The position numbers were made by a program, and so were the translations under genes. Positions 44,714-53,161 of a stretch of DNA of 64,000 nucleotides are shown one piece after another. The notes under the pieces are model-generated. The model ran no database searches, had not been told where the DNA came from, and saw only the letters and a list, made by a program, of their open reading frames with translations. Source of the stretch: Geodermatophilus amargosae (GTDB lineage Bacteria > Actinomycetota > Actinomycetes > Mycobacteriales > Geodermatophilaceae); the NCBI RefSeq assembly GCF_900116515.1, contig NZ_FPBA01000002.1:186001-250000 (forward strand), in the 5' to 3' direction. Numbering within the stretch: the first letter of the stretch is position 1; each line of letters starts with the position of its first letter.

Positions 44714-45528
44714 GCGGTCCGGTCCTCCTGACCGGGGCGGCCGGCGAGATCGGCACGGTGCTGCGCGAGGGGCTGCCCGAGCGCGGCTGGGCGGTCCGCG
44801 GCCTCGACGTCGTCGAGGTGGGCGAGCCGCGGCCGGGCGAGGAGGTGCTCGTCGCCGACGTCACCGACCTCGACGCGCTGACCGCCGCGGCACAGGGTGC
44901 CGCCGCCGTCGTCCACATGGCCGGCATCCCCGGCGAGTCGGACTGGGCCGCCATCGCGCACGCCAACGTCGAGGGCACCTACTGCGTGCTCGAGGCCGCC
45001 CGCCGCGCCGACGTCGGACGCGTCGTGCTGGCCAGCAGCAACCACGCCACCGGGTACACGGGACGCCCGGCGTCCGGGCTGCTGCGCGAGGACGACGGCC
45101 TGCCCCGGCCCGACACGTACTACGGGGTGTCCAAGGTGACGCTCGAGGCGCTCGGCTCGCTGTACGCCGACCGCTACGGCCTCGACGTCGTCTGCCTGCG
45201 CATCGGCACCCACGCCCCCGAACCGCCGGACCTGCGCGCCCTGGCCACCTGGCTCTCGCCGCGCGACACCGTGGCCCTGGTCGACGCCGCCCTGCGCGCA
45301 CCCTCCCCCGGCTTCCGCGTGGTGTGGGGCGTCTCTGCCAACACCCGCGGCTGGTGGGACCTCACCGCCGCGCGGTCGCTGGGCTACGACCCGCAGGACG
45401 ACGCCGAGGCGTACGCGGACGCGCTGCTGGCTGCGTACGGCGAGGCCGACCCCGCCGACCCGGTGCACGCTCGAGTGGGCGGCCCGTACACGCTGCCGGA
45501 GTACGACGCCGAGGGAGCCCGATCGTGA
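44710..45528 (+). CDS. NAD-dependent epimerase/dehydratase (uronate dehydrogenase-like)
   Basis: Extended short-chain dehydrogenase, 272 residues, with the NAD-binding loop [38 protein letters not shown] and the catalytic YYGVSK (Tyr-x3-Lys). Overall it is most like uronate dehydrogenase/NAD-dependent sugar epimerase proteins, but the substrate is not certain. It overlaps the PNP gene at its start and the phosphomutase at its end, each by a 4-bp GTGA, so it belongs firmly to the nucleoside operon. Confidence 0.83.
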   Translation: MSGPVLLTGAAGEIGTVLREGLPERGWAVRGLDVVEVGEPRPGEEVLVADVTDLDALTAAAQGAAAVVHMAGIPGESDWAAIAHANVEGTYCVLEAARRADVGRVVLASSNHATGYTGRPASGLLREDDGLPRPDTYYGVSKVTLEALGSLYADRYGLDVVCLRIGTHAPEPPDLRALATWLSPRDTVALVDAALRAPSPGFRVVWGVSANTRGWWDLTAARSLGYDPQDDAEAYADALLAAYGEADPADPVHARVGGPYTLPEYDAEGARS

Positions 45529-47162
45529 CCGTCCTGGACAGCCTCCTGGACACGGCCCGCGCGTGGGCCGCCGCCGATCCCCACCCCGGCGACCGCGCCG
45601 AGATCGAGGCGCTGGTCGCGGCCGGCGACACCGCCGAGCTCGGGCGCCGCTTCGCCGGGCCGCTGACCTTCGGCACCGCCGGGTTGCGCGGGCCGCTGCG
45701 GGCCGGGCCGGCCGGCATGAACGCCGCCGTCGTCACCCGCGCCGCCGCGGGGCTCGGCGCGTGGCTGACCGCTGGCGGTTCCGGCGGCGGGGGCGTCGTG
45801 GTCGGGTTCGACGCCCGGCACCGCTCCGACGAGTTCGCGCGCGTCACCGCGGCGGTGCTGTCGGCCGCCGGGTTCGCCGTCTCGGTGCTGCCCCGGCCGC
45901 TGCCCACGCCGGTGCTGTCCGCGGCCGTCCGGTCGCTCGGCTGCGTGGCCGGCGTGATGGTGACGGCCAGCCACAACCCGCCGCAGGACAACGGCTACAA
46001 GGTCTACCTCGCCGACGGCGCGCAGCTCGTGCCGCCGGCCGACCGGGAGATCGAGGCCGCGATCGCCGCCGTCGGCCCGGCGCGGGACGTGCCGACCTCC
46101 GACGACTGGACGACCCTGGGCGACGACGTCGAGGCCGGCTACGTGGCCGCCGTCGTGCGGGCGCTGGAGCCCGGCCGGGTGCCGGCCGCCGACCGCGCCG
46201 CCGTGACCGTGGCCTACACCGCGCTGCACGGCGTCGGCGCGGCCACCACACGGGCGGTGTTCGCCGCCGCCGGGTTCGCCCCGCCGGTCAGCGTGCCCGA
46301 GCAGGACGCGCCCGACCCGGCGTTCCCGACGGTCGCCTTCCCCAACCCGGAGGAGCCCGGCGCGGTCGACCTGCTGCTGGCGCTGGCCGGGCGCACCGGC
46401 GCCGACGTCGCCCTGGCCGAGGACCCCGACGCCGACCGCTGCTCGGTGGTCTGCGACGGCCGGCAGCTCACCGGCGACGAGGTCGGCGCGCTGCTGGCCG
46501 ACTGGCTGCTGCGCCGCGGCGTGCGGGGCACGTACGCGTCCTCGCTGGTCAGCGGCTCGCTGCTGCACGCGCTCACCCAGGCGCACGGCGTGCGGTTCGC
46601 CGAGACGCCCACCGGGTTCAAGTGGATCATCCGCGCCGGCACGGACGCCGAGCCGCTGGTGTTCGGCTACGAGGAGGCGCTCGGCTACGCGGTCACCCCG
46701 GAGGTCGCCCGCGACAAGGACGGCATCTCCGCCGCCCTCGCCGTCGCCCTGCTGACCGCCGAGCTCAAGGCCACCGGCCGCACGCTGGTCGACCGGCTCG
46801 ACGAGCTGGCCCGCGAGCACGGACTGTTCGCCACCGGCCAGCTGTCGGCGCGCGTGGAGGACCTCACGCTCATCTCCGGCGCGATGGAGCGGCTGCGCGC
46901 CGACCCGCCGTCGCGGCTGCTCGGCCGCGCCGTCACCGCCACCGACCTGCTCACCGAGGACCCGCCGGTCGACGCCGTCCGGCTCCTCGGCGACGGCGTC
47001 CGCGTGGTGGTGCGGCCCAGCGGCACCGAGCCCAAGCTCAAGGCCTACCTGGAGACCGTCGTCCCGGTGCACGACGACGCCGGGGTGATCGCCGCCCGCG
47101 GCCGCGGCGAGGACGAGCTCGACCAGCTACGCGGCGAGATGGCCCACGCCCTGAGGCTGTAG
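45525..47162 (+). CDS. pmmB: Phospho-sugar mutase (PmmB-like)
   Basis: Alpha-D-phosphohexomutase family enzyme, 545 residues; candidates are ribose 1-phosphate/5-phosphate or hexose phosphates. The blocks are in order: FGTAGLRGPLRAG, the phosphoserine loop MVTASHNPPQDNGYK, the metal loop EDPDADRCSV, GYEEALGYAVTPEVARDKDG for sugar recognition, and RPSGTEPKLKAYLE for phosphate. Coupled by overlap to the epimerase and PNP, it likely converts the pentose 1-phosphate made by PNP. M. tuberculosis has the same PNP-pmmB pairing. A broken HAD gene starts at the very next base. Confidence 0.93.
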   Translation: MTVLDSLLDTARAWAAADPHPGDRAEIEALVAAGDTAELGRRFAGPLTFGTAGLRGPLRAGPAGMNAAVVTRAAAGLGAWLTAGGSGGGGVVVGFDARHRSDEFARVTAAVLSAAGFAVSVLPRPLPTPVLSAAVRSLGCVAGVMVTASHNPPQDNGYKVYLADGAQLVPPADREIEAAIAAVGPARDVPTSDDWTTLGDDVEAGYVAAVVRALEPGRVPAADRAAVTVAYTALHGVGAATTRAVFAAAGFAPPVSVPEQDAPDPAFPTVAFPNPEEPGAVDLLLALAGRTGADVALAEDPDADRCSVVCDGRQLTGDEVGALLADWLLRRGVRGTYASSLVSGSLLHALTQAHGVRFAETPTGFKWIIRAGTDAEPLVFGYEEALGYAVTPEVARDKDGISAALAVALLTAELKATGRTLVDRLDELAREHGLFATGQLSARVEDLTLISGAMERLRADPPSRLLGRAVTATDLLTEDPPVDAVRLLGDGVRVVVRPSGTEPKLKAYLETVVPVHDDAGVIAARGRGEDELDQLRGEMAHALRL

Positions 47163-47318
47163 TGGACGTCGGCGCGCTGGTCCTCGACGTCTTCGGCACC
47201 GTCGTCGACTGGCGCGCCGGCGTGGCCCGCGAGGCGGCGTGGCCCGCGAGGCGGCGCGGCTGCTGGGCCCGCACGTCGAGGACCTGGCGAGGAGCTCGCG
47301 GCTGTGCTCGGCTGCTGA
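47163..47318 (+). pseudogene. Remnant of a type II HAD dehalogenase-like gene
   Basis: GTG 47163 opens the frame ALVLDVFGTVVDWRAGVAREAA, the nucleophile-containing N-terminus of haloacid dehalogenase type II proteins. A perfect 17-bp tandem duplication (47222-47238 and 47239-47255) shifts the frame; removing it restores EAARLLGPHVEDLA, and a further single-base loss near 47289 would read EELAAVLGC and stop at 47318. Only about 45 of the usual 220 residues remain. It follows pmmB without a gap, so it was once the last gene of the operon. Confidence 0.75.
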
Positions 47319-47320
47319 GG

Positions 47321-47608
47321 TCAGCGCCCGTGCCGGGGCCGCTGCCGGGGCCGGCCGCGCCGGGCGGCGGCCACCGAGAGCACGGCGGCGGCCACGGCGG
47401 TGACCAGCCAGCCGATCCCGGCCAGGATGCTGCCCCGCCCGCCGGTGGCGTCCGCGCGGTCCACGTCGGCGCCCAGCGCCCGGACCCAGGCGACGGCGAG
47501 CGCGGTGCCGATCAGCCACAGCAGCACCGGCAGCGGCCGCCAGCGGCGCAGGTCGGCCATCACGACGACGGGCGCCAGCACCACGGTCCCGACCAGCACG
47601 ACGATCAC
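47321..47608 (-). CDS. Small membrane protein of unknown function
   Basis: A 95-residue protein with three hydrophobic stretches (VIVVLVGTVVLAPVVVMA, PLPVLLWLIGTALAVAW, ILAGIGWLVTAVAAAVLSV) and a basic tail. No family recognised. GTG 47608 is chosen because CACACT lies 6 nt upstream as a weak -10-like box, and the longer open frame runs into the next gene. It converges on the HAD remnant, with 2 nt between. Confidence 0.55.
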   Translation of the reverse strand: MIVVLVGTVVLAPVVVMADLRRWRPLPVLLWLIGTALAVAWVRALGADVDRADATGGRGSILAGIGWLVTAVAAAVLSVAAARRGRPRQRPRHGR

Positions 47609-47633
47609 GCCCGGAGTGTGCCCGACGGCCCCC

Positions 47634-48134
47634 TCACCTGCGGCGTCGCCCCGGACGGGCCGTCGGCGGGCGCCACTCGAGGGTCCAGGTGTCCCCCACC
47701 GGCAGCGCACGCCAGCGCCGTCCGGCGTCGGCCAGGGCGGCCGCGGCGGCCGTGAGCTGCCAGGGCGGCAGGTCGAGCGCGGCGGCCTCGCCGGGCAGCA
47801 CCGCCGCCCCGCGCGCCGACCGGGAGACCAGGTCGGCCACGCCCTCCGCCCGCTGGATCGCCGCCGCCCGCTCCCGCTTGAGCCGGGCCGAGCGCCCGGC
47901 GGCGCGCGGGGGCTGGCGGCCGGAGACGTGCCGCATCGTCGTCCAGACGACGCCGTCGGCGATGCAGCCCCAGATGCCGTCGGTCATGCCGAGCTCGGTC
48001 TCGACCAGCGCGTGCACCAGATCGTGCGACAGGTCGGCCCCGCCCCCTGCACCGCGGAGGGAGAAGACGACCCCGTCGTCGCGCTCGACGCGCGTCTCCA
48101 CCGGACGCCGGTCGGCCAGCCGGGAGAAGGTCAT
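47634..48134 (-). CDS. Conserved protein of unknown function
   Basis: A 166-residue soluble protein with an N-terminal beta part (VETRVERDDGVVFSLRG) followed by SHDLVHALVETELGMTDGIWGCIADG, a pattern I know from several uncharacterised actinobacterial proteins. It has a conserved His-rich helix and Arg-rich middle, and no signal peptide or membrane segment. ATG 48134 follows GGAGGGG at a good distance. No function can be assigned. Confidence 0.6.
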   Translation of the reverse strand: MTFSRLADRRPVETRVERDDGVVFSLRGAGGGADLSHDLVHALVETELGMTDGIWGCIADGVVWTTMRHVSGRQPPRAAGRSARLKRERAAAIQRAEGVADLVSRSARGAAVLPGEAAALDLPPWQLTAAAAALADAGRRWRALPVGDTWTLEWRPPTARPGRRRR

Positions 48135-48172
48135 CCGCACCCCTCCAGGCTGGCCGGTCCGGTCAACCGGTT

Positions 48173-48652
48173 TCACCAGGTCGCGAGCTGCGGCTCCCGC
48201 AGGCCCGGGTACGCAGCGCCGTCGTACCGGTTGCGGCCGGACTCGCCGGCGAGGCAGCCGACCACCACGAACAGGACGATCGGGCCGGCGATCGGGACCA
48301 GCCCCCACAGCAGGAACCAGCCCGAGCGGCCGGTGTCGTGCAGCCGGGTGACCGCCGCGCTGATCGACGGCGCGAACAGCGCCAGCGACGCCAGCAGCGT
48401 GATCGGCCCGCCCGAGAAGCTGACGTCGGTGCTGTAGGAGTAGTAGCCGTAGGACTCGTAGGACGTCGTGTACCAGGCCGTCCCCAGCGCGATGTCGGCC
48501 CAGATCGCCGCCACGCTGGCCGCCCACAGCGGCAGCGCGTAGTGCAGCCAGTAGGTGCGGCGGCCGATCCGGCCGCGGCGGACGTACCAGCTCCCCGGGT
48601 CCGCAGCCTGCGTGGTCCGGCCGCCGTGGCCCAGGTACGAGTACTCGCTCAT
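48173..48652 (-). CDS. DUF805 membrane protein
   Basis: A 159-residue DUF805 protein: RRGRIGRRTYWLHYALPLW (the family's N-terminal GRxxRxxYW block), three to four membrane helices, and TRLHDTGRSGWFLLW in the loop that typifies the family. Function unknown; probably an inner-membrane protein. A Tyr/Ser-rich extracytoplasmic loop (TTSYESYGYYSYSTD) is unusual. ATG 48652 follows GGGAGA. Confidence 0.85.
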   Translation of the reverse strand: MSEYSYLGHGGRTTQAADPGSWYVRRGRIGRRTYWLHYALPLWAASVAAIWADIALGTAWYTTSYESYGYYSYSTDVSFSGGPITLLASLALFAPSISAAVTRLHDTGRSGWFLLWGLVPIAGPIVLFVVVGCLAGESGRNRYDGAAYPGLREPQLATW

Positions 48653-48765
48653 GTCGCTCTCCCGTGTCCGGCCCGCGTTCGGGGCTCCAGGACGTCGGGA
48701 CCGAGACTGGCGGGGCGGCCTTGGACGGCGGTTGCGCGGAACTGGCGGCCGACCTGCGGACCGGC

Positions 48766-49656
48766 TCAGGTGGGGACGGACTCCCGGCAGCCCGAGGCCA
48801 GGGCCCGCTCGGCGGTCGCCAGCACGACGACGACGTCGCGGCCGAAGCCGACGTCGCACGGGTGGGCGCCCCCGGTGAGCGCCGCGGCACCGAGCTCGTC
48901 GACCGCCGCGGACAGCGACGCGACCGGGCTCTCGGTGTCGGGCAGGAGCACCAGCCGGCCGGCGTCCCCGTGCACGCTGAACTCGATGCCCGTGGCCAGC
49001 GGCGCGACGGTGTGCGACAGCGTGACGGTGGAGGTCACCCCCGGGGTGGCGTGCTGGAGCACCAGGTGCACCGTGTCGCCGGCCCCCGCGCCGGCCTGCA
49101 CGGAGACCACCGGGCCCAGGGCCGGGACCAGCAGCGACAGCGCGTGCGGGCCGATGTCCCACAGCGCCCCGTGCTGCCGGCGCCAGGCCGAGTCGAAGGG
49201 GCTGCCGGCGAGCGCGGACAGCCACGAGGCGGCGCCGCCGGCCAGCCGGGTCCGGGCCGCCTGCGTCAGCCAGGTCGTCGTCGCGGTCTGGAACCGGAAG
49301 GTGAAGAACACGACCGAGGCCACGCCCGCGGACCGCACCGCACCGGCCACCCGGTCGGCCTCGGCGACGGTCAGGCCGATCGGCTTCTCGAGCAGCAGGT
49401 GCCGGCCGGCGGCGGCCGCCTGCTCGGCGAGGGGCACCTGGACGTCGGGCGGGACGGCGACCGACACCGCGTCGACCTGCTCGAGCAGCGCGGCGAGGTC
49501 GTCCGTGCCGGGGACGTCGAACTCCGCGCCGACCTCGGCGGCCTTCGCGGCGTCGCGGCCCCAGATGCCGGCCAGCTCGGCGGTGGGGTGCGCGGCGATC
49601 GCCGCGGCGTGCACCGTGCGGGCCCAGTGACCGGTGCCCAGGACCGCGAAGCGCAC
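48766..49656 (-). CDS. Gfo/Idh/MocA family oxidoreductase
   Basis: NAD(P)-dependent sugar or cyclitol dehydrogenase-like protein, 296 residues. It has the N-terminal Rossmann motif FAVLGTGHWARTVHA, the conserved LLLEKPIGLT (EKP motif) and a C-terminal beta domain. The substrate is unknown. GTG 49656 begins 2 nt after the upp stop, so it is in an operon with upp. The 113 bp between its stop codon and the DUF805 start show no gene. Confidence 0.85.
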   Translation of the reverse strand: MRFAVLGTGHWARTVHAAAIAAHPTAELAGIWGRDAAKAAEVGAEFDVPGTDDLAALLEQVDAVSVAVPPDVQVPLAEQAAAAGRHLLLEKPIGLTVAEADRVAGAVRSAGVASVVFFTFRFQTATTTWLTQAARTRLAGGAASWLSALAGSPFDSAWRRQHGALWDIGPHALSLLVPALGPVVSVQAGAGAGDTVHLVLQHATPGVTSTVTLSHTVAPLATGIEFSVHGDAGRLVLLPDTESPVASLSAAVDELGAAALTGGAHPCDVGFGRDVVVVLATAERALASGCRESVPT

Positions 49657-49658
49657 GG

Positions 49659-50282
49659 TCAGACCGCGCCGAACTGGCGGTCCCCGGCGTCACCGAGGCC
49701 GGGGACGATGTAGGCCTTGTCGTTGAGCCCCTCGTCGACGCTGGCGGTGAAGACCCGCAGCGGCAGCCCGCTCTGCTCCAGCCGCTCGAGCCCGGCCGGC
49801 GCGGCCAGGGTGCAGAGCACGGTGATCTCCGTGGCGCCGCGCTCGGTGAGCAGCGTGCAGCAGTGCACCAGCGAGCCACCGGTGGCCAGCATCGGGTCGA
49901 GGACGAACACGTGCCGGCCGACCAGCGACTCCGGCAGCGAGGCCATGTACGCCTCGGGCTGGAAGGTCGCCTCGTTGCGCGCGAGGCCGACGAAGCCCAT
50001 CTGCGACTCCGGCAGCATCCCGTGCGCGGTGTCGGCCATGCCCAGCCCGGCGCGCAGCACCGGCACGATCAGCGGCGGCGCGGCCAGCCGGTAGCCGGTC
50101 GTCGTCGTCACCGGGGTGGTGATCGGCTCCTCGGCGACGGCGAGGTCGCGGGTGGCCTCGTAGACCAGCATCTGGGTCAGCTCGCGCAGCGCGGCCCGGA
50201 ACGCGGCGTTGTCGGTGCGCTCGTCGCGCATGCGCGACAGACGGGCACGGGCGAGCGGGTGGTCCACGACGGTCAACTGCAC
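49659..50282 (-). CDS. upp: Uracil phosphoribosyltransferase
   Basis: Salvages uracil with PRPP to UMP. The 207-residue product has the family segments [40 protein letters not shown], the PRPP-binding loop [17 protein letters not shown], and [12 protein letters not shown] at the C-terminus. GTG 50282 lies 7 nt after a TACGGT box, giving a leaderless start; the longer open frame upstream is not family sequence. The location beyond PNP-pmmB parallels M. tuberculosis. Confidence 0.95.
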   Translation of the reverse strand: MQLTVVDHPLARARLSRMRDERTDNAAFRAALRELTQMLVYEATRDLAVAEEPITTPVTTTTGYRLAAPPLIVPVLRAGLGMADTAHGMLPESQMGFVGLARNEATFQPEAYMASLPESLVGRHVFVLDPMLATGGSLVHCCTLLTERGATEITVLCTLAAPAGLERLEQSGLPLRVFTASVDEGLNDKAYIVPGLGDAGDRQFGAV

Positions 50283-50295
50283 GCGCGACACCGTA
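50283..50295 (-). promoter_or_regulatory. -10 box of leaderless upp
   Basis: TACGGT (minus strand, 50295-50290), 7 nt, then GTG 50282. Confidence 0.55.
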
Positions 50296-50314
50296 TCGGT
50301 CGCGCCCCCCCGGC

Positions 50315-50644
50315 TCAGGGCGCGACGGCGAGGAAGAAGCGGCCTCGTCCCCGCCGGAGGGTGACGAGCGTGAGGATCAGCCCGACCTCGATGACCGTCA
50401 CCGCGACGGCGAGCACGAGCGACCCGAACGGCTCCCCCACCCGGTGGGCGACCACCTCGGCATGGTGGACCGCGGCCAGCACCGCGCCCACCAGCACCGC
50501 GCCCACCAGCACGGCGGCGACCACGCCGACGAGGACCGGACCGGGGTCGCGGCCCCACGAGGAGGCCGGGACGACCAGCGGTGCGACGGTGGTCCAGGTG
50601 AGCAGGGCCTGCCTCGTCGTCGTGGCCGTGTCCCACGCTGTCAC
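50315..50644 (-). pseudogene. Truncated Ca2+/H+ antiporter (ChaA-like)
   Basis: Residues 35-95 of this 109-residue frame ([22 protein letters not shown] followed by [17 protein letters not shown]) match the N-terminal acidic-helix region of ChaA-type cation/proton antiporters. Intact members have about 350-380 residues and eleven helices; this one stops after [16 protein letters not shown], so most of the protein is missing. A 15-bp tandem duplication (50477-50506) lies within it. A folded antiporter is not expected from this remnant. Confidence 0.7.
50477..50506 (-). repeat. 15-bp tandem duplication in antiporter remnant
   Basis: CAGCACCGCGCCCAC at 50477-50491 and 50492-50506, encoding VGAVL twice on the minus strand. 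The frame is kept. Confidence 0.9.
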
Positions 50645-50697
50645 GACTGCGAGGGAGGGCCGGGTGACCGGCGTCCCGCGGTGACCGGGCGCACGGG

Positions 50698-50709
50698 GAG
50701 AATGGCCGC
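50698..50709 (+). promoter_or_regulatory. -10 box of leaderless deoC
   Basis: GAGAAT at 50698-50703, 6 nt, then ATG 50710. It is the same hexamer as that before the SGNH lipoprotein gene. Confidence 0.5.
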
Positions 50710-51705
50710 ATGACCCACGTGCTCGACCCCGGGACCCTCGAGGCCGGGACCCGGCCCGCCCCCGGGTCCGGAGCGCCGTTCGACGACGTGACCCGCTCGG
50801 ACGCCGCCCTCCGCGCCTTCCTGCACGGCCTGCCCGGTGTCGATCAAGTGGGCGCCGAGCAGCGCGCCGCCACCCTCGGCACCCGCTCGATCAAGACCAC
50901 GGCCAAGGCCTGGGCGATCGACACCGCCATCTCGATGGTCGACCTGACCACGCTCGAGGGCGCCGACACCCCCGGCAAGGTCCGCTCGCTGGCCGCCAAG
51001 GCCCGCCGCCCGGACCCGGCCGACCCCACCGCCCCCGCGGTCGCCGCCGTCTGCGTCTACGGCGACCTCGCCGGCGTCGCGGTGGAGGCGCTCGAGGGCT
51101 CCGGCGTCCACGTGGCCGCCGTCGCCACCGCCTTCCCGAGCAGCCGCGCCAGCCGGGAGGTCAAGCTCGCCGACGTCCGCGACGCCGTGGGCAACGGCGC
51201 CGACGAGATCGACATGGTCATCGACCGCGGCGCCTTCCTCTCCGGCCGCTACCTCGAGGTGTTCGAGGAGATCGTCGCGGTGAGGCAGGAGTGCGGGGAC
51301 GCACACCTCAAGGTCATCCTCGAGACCGGCGAGCTGTTCACCTACGACAACGCCCGCCGGGCCTCCTGGCTGGCGATGCTCGCCGGCGCGGACTTCGTCA
51401 AGACCTCCACCGGCAAGATCTCCCCGGCCGCCACCCTGCCGGTCTGCCTGGTGATGCTCGAGGCGGTCCGCGACTTCCGCGCCGCCACCGGGCGCCAGGT
51501 CGGCGTCAAGCCCGCCGGCGGGATCCGCACGACCAAGGACGCCGTCAAGCACCTGGTGCTGGTCAACGAGACCGTCGGCGCCGACTGGCTGTCCCCCGAC
51601 TGGTTCCGCTTCGGCGCCTCCAGCCTCCTCAACGACCTGCTCCTGCAGCGGCAGAAGCTCCGCACCGGCCACTACTCCGGCCCCGACCACGTGAGCATCG
51701 ACTGA
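50710..51705 (+). CDS. deoC: Deoxyribose-phosphate aldolase
   Basis: Class I aldolase that cleaves 2-deoxyribose 5-phosphate to glyceraldehyde 3-phosphate and acetaldehyde. The 331-residue product belongs to the longer DeoC type. [56 protein letters not shown] with the Schiff-base Lys, and [14 protein letters not shown] are in order. The next two genes are aldehyde dehydrogenase family members, which could oxidise the acetaldehyde. The deoC stop, a 4-codon frame and the next start are chained by TGATG. Confidence 0.95.
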   Translation: MTHVLDPGTLEAGTRPAPGSGAPFDDVTRSDAALRAFLHGLPGVDQVGAEQRAATLGTRSIKTTAKAWAIDTAISMVDLTTLEGADTPGKVRSLAAKARRPDPADPTAPAVAAVCVYGDLAGVAVEALEGSGVHVAAVATAFPSSRASREVKLADVRDAVGNGADEIDMVIDRGAFLSGRYLEVFEEIVAVRQECGDAHLKVILETGELFTYDNARRASWLAMLAGADFVKTSTGKISPAATLPVCLVMLEAVRDFRAATGRQVGVKPAGGIRTTKDAVKHLVLVNETVGADWLSPDWFRFGASSLLNDLLLQRQKLRTGHYSGPDHVSID

Positions 51706-51719
51706 TGGGGACCGACTGA
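51705..51719 (+). CDS. Mini-ORF (MGTD) between deoC and aldehyde dehydrogenase
   Basis: ATG overlaps the deoC stop (TGATG, 51703-51707) and its own TGA overlaps the dehydrogenase start (TGATG, 51717-51721). The 5-codon unit could carry ribosomes across the gap; this is inference. Confidence 0.3.
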   Translation: MGTD

Positions 51720-53161
51720 TGAGCCAGCTGTTCGAGTACGCCCCCGCCCCCGAGTCCCGGTCGATCGTCGACGTCGCGCCGTCCTACGGACTGTTCGTCG
51801 ACGGCGAGTTCGTCGACGGCTCCGGGGAGTCGATGAAGACGGTCAACCCGGCCACCGAGGAGGTGCTCAGCGAGATCGCGGTGGGCACCGAGGCCGACGT
51901 CGACCGCGCCGTGAAGGCCGCCCGCCGGGCGTTCACCCGCGTGTGGGGGCCGATGCGCCCCGCCGACCGCGGCAAGTACCTGTTCCGGATCGCGCGGATC
52001 CTGCAGGAGCGGGCCCGCGAGTTCGCCGTCCTGGAGTCGCTGGACAACGGCAAGCCGATCCGGGAGTCCCGCGACGTCGACGTGCCCCTGGCCGCGGCGC
52101 ACTTCTTCTACCATGCGGGGTGGGCCGACAAGCTCGGCCACGCGGGCCTGGGCCCCGACCCGCGTCCGCACGGCGTGGCCGGCCAGGTCATCCCGTGGAA
52201 CTTCCCGCTGCTGATGCTGGCGTGGAAGGTCGCCCCGGCGCTGGCCACCGGCAACACCGTCGTCCTCAAGCCGGCCGAGACCACCCCGCTGACGGCGCTG
52301 CTGTTCGCCGAGGTGTGCCGCCAGGCCGACCTGCCGCCCGGTGTGGTCAACATCGTCACCGGGGCCGGCGACACCGGCCGCGCCGTCGTGGAGCACGAGG
52401 ACGTCGACAAGGTCGCCTTCACCGGCTCGACCGAGGTGGGCCGCTCGATCGCCCGCGCCGTCGCCGGGACCCGCAAGGTGCTGACCCTGGAGCTCGGCGG
52501 CAAGGCGGCCAACATCGTCTTCGACGACGCCCCGATCGACCAGGCCGTCGAGGGCATCGTGCGCGGCATCTTCTTCAACCAGGGCCACGTCTGCTGTGCG
52601 GGCTCGCGGCTGCTGGTCCAGGAGTCGGTCCACGACGAGGTCATCGCCTCGCTGCAGCGGCGGATCGGCAGTCTGCGGGTCGGCGACCCGCTGGACAAGA
52701 ACACCGACATCGGGGCGATCAACTCCGCCGACCAGCTCGCCCGCATCCGGGAGCTCTCCGACATCGGCGAGGCCGAGGGCGCGCACCGCTGGCAGCCGGC
52801 CTGCGAGCTGCCCGACCGCGGCTTCTGGTTCCCGCCGACGGTGTTCACCGACGTCTCCCCCGCGCACCGCATCGCCCGGGACGAGGTGTTCGGCCCGGTG
52901 CTGTCGGTGCTCACCTTCCGCACCCCGGACGAGGCGGTGGCCAAGGCCAACAACACCACCTACGGGCTCTCGGCCGGCATCTGGACCGAGAAGGGCTCCC
53001 GGATCCTCGCGATCGCCGACCGGCTGCGCGCCGGCGTGGTGTGGGCCAACACGTTCAACCAGTTCGACCCGACGTCGCCCTTCGGCGGCTACAAGCAGTC
53101 CGGCTACGGCCGTGAGGGCGGCCGGCACGGGCTCGCCGCCTACCTGAAGGAGAGCTCCTGA
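51719..53161 (+). CDS. Aldehyde dehydrogenase family protein (catalytic)
   Basis: NAD-dependent aldehyde dehydrogenase, 480 residues, complete. The NAD region has IPWNFPLLMLAWKVAPALA, the catalytic base is in LELGGKAANIVF, the nucleophile Cys in FNQGHVCCAGSR, and PFGGYKQSGYGREGG lies at the C-terminus. By position it is the likely acetaldehyde (or deoxyribose-derived aldehyde) oxidase of the deoC pathway. TGATG junctions link it to the mini-ORF before it and to the shorter homologue after it. Confidence 0.93.
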   Translation: MSQLFEYAPAPESRSIVDVAPSYGLFVDGEFVDGSGESMKTVNPATEEVLSEIAVGTEADVDRAVKAARRAFTRVWGPMRPADRGKYLFRIARILQERAREFAVLESLDNGKPIRESRDVDVPLAAAHFFYHAGWADKLGHAGLGPDPRPHGVAGQVIPWNFPLLMLAWKVAPALATGNTVVLKPAETTPLTALLFAEVCRQADLPPGVVNIVTGAGDTGRAVVEHEDVDKVAFTGSTEVGRSIARAVAGTRKVLTLELGGKAANIVFDDAPIDQAVEGIVRGIFFNQGHVCCAGSRLLVQESVHDEVIASLQRRIGSLRVGDPLDKNTDIGAINSADQLARIRELSDIGEAEGAHRWQPACELPDRGFWFPPTVFTDVSPAHRIARDEVFGPVLSVLTFRTPDEAVAKANNTTYGLSAGIWTEKGSRILAIADRLRAGVVWANTFNQFDPTSPFGGYKQSGYGREGGRHGLAAYLKESS

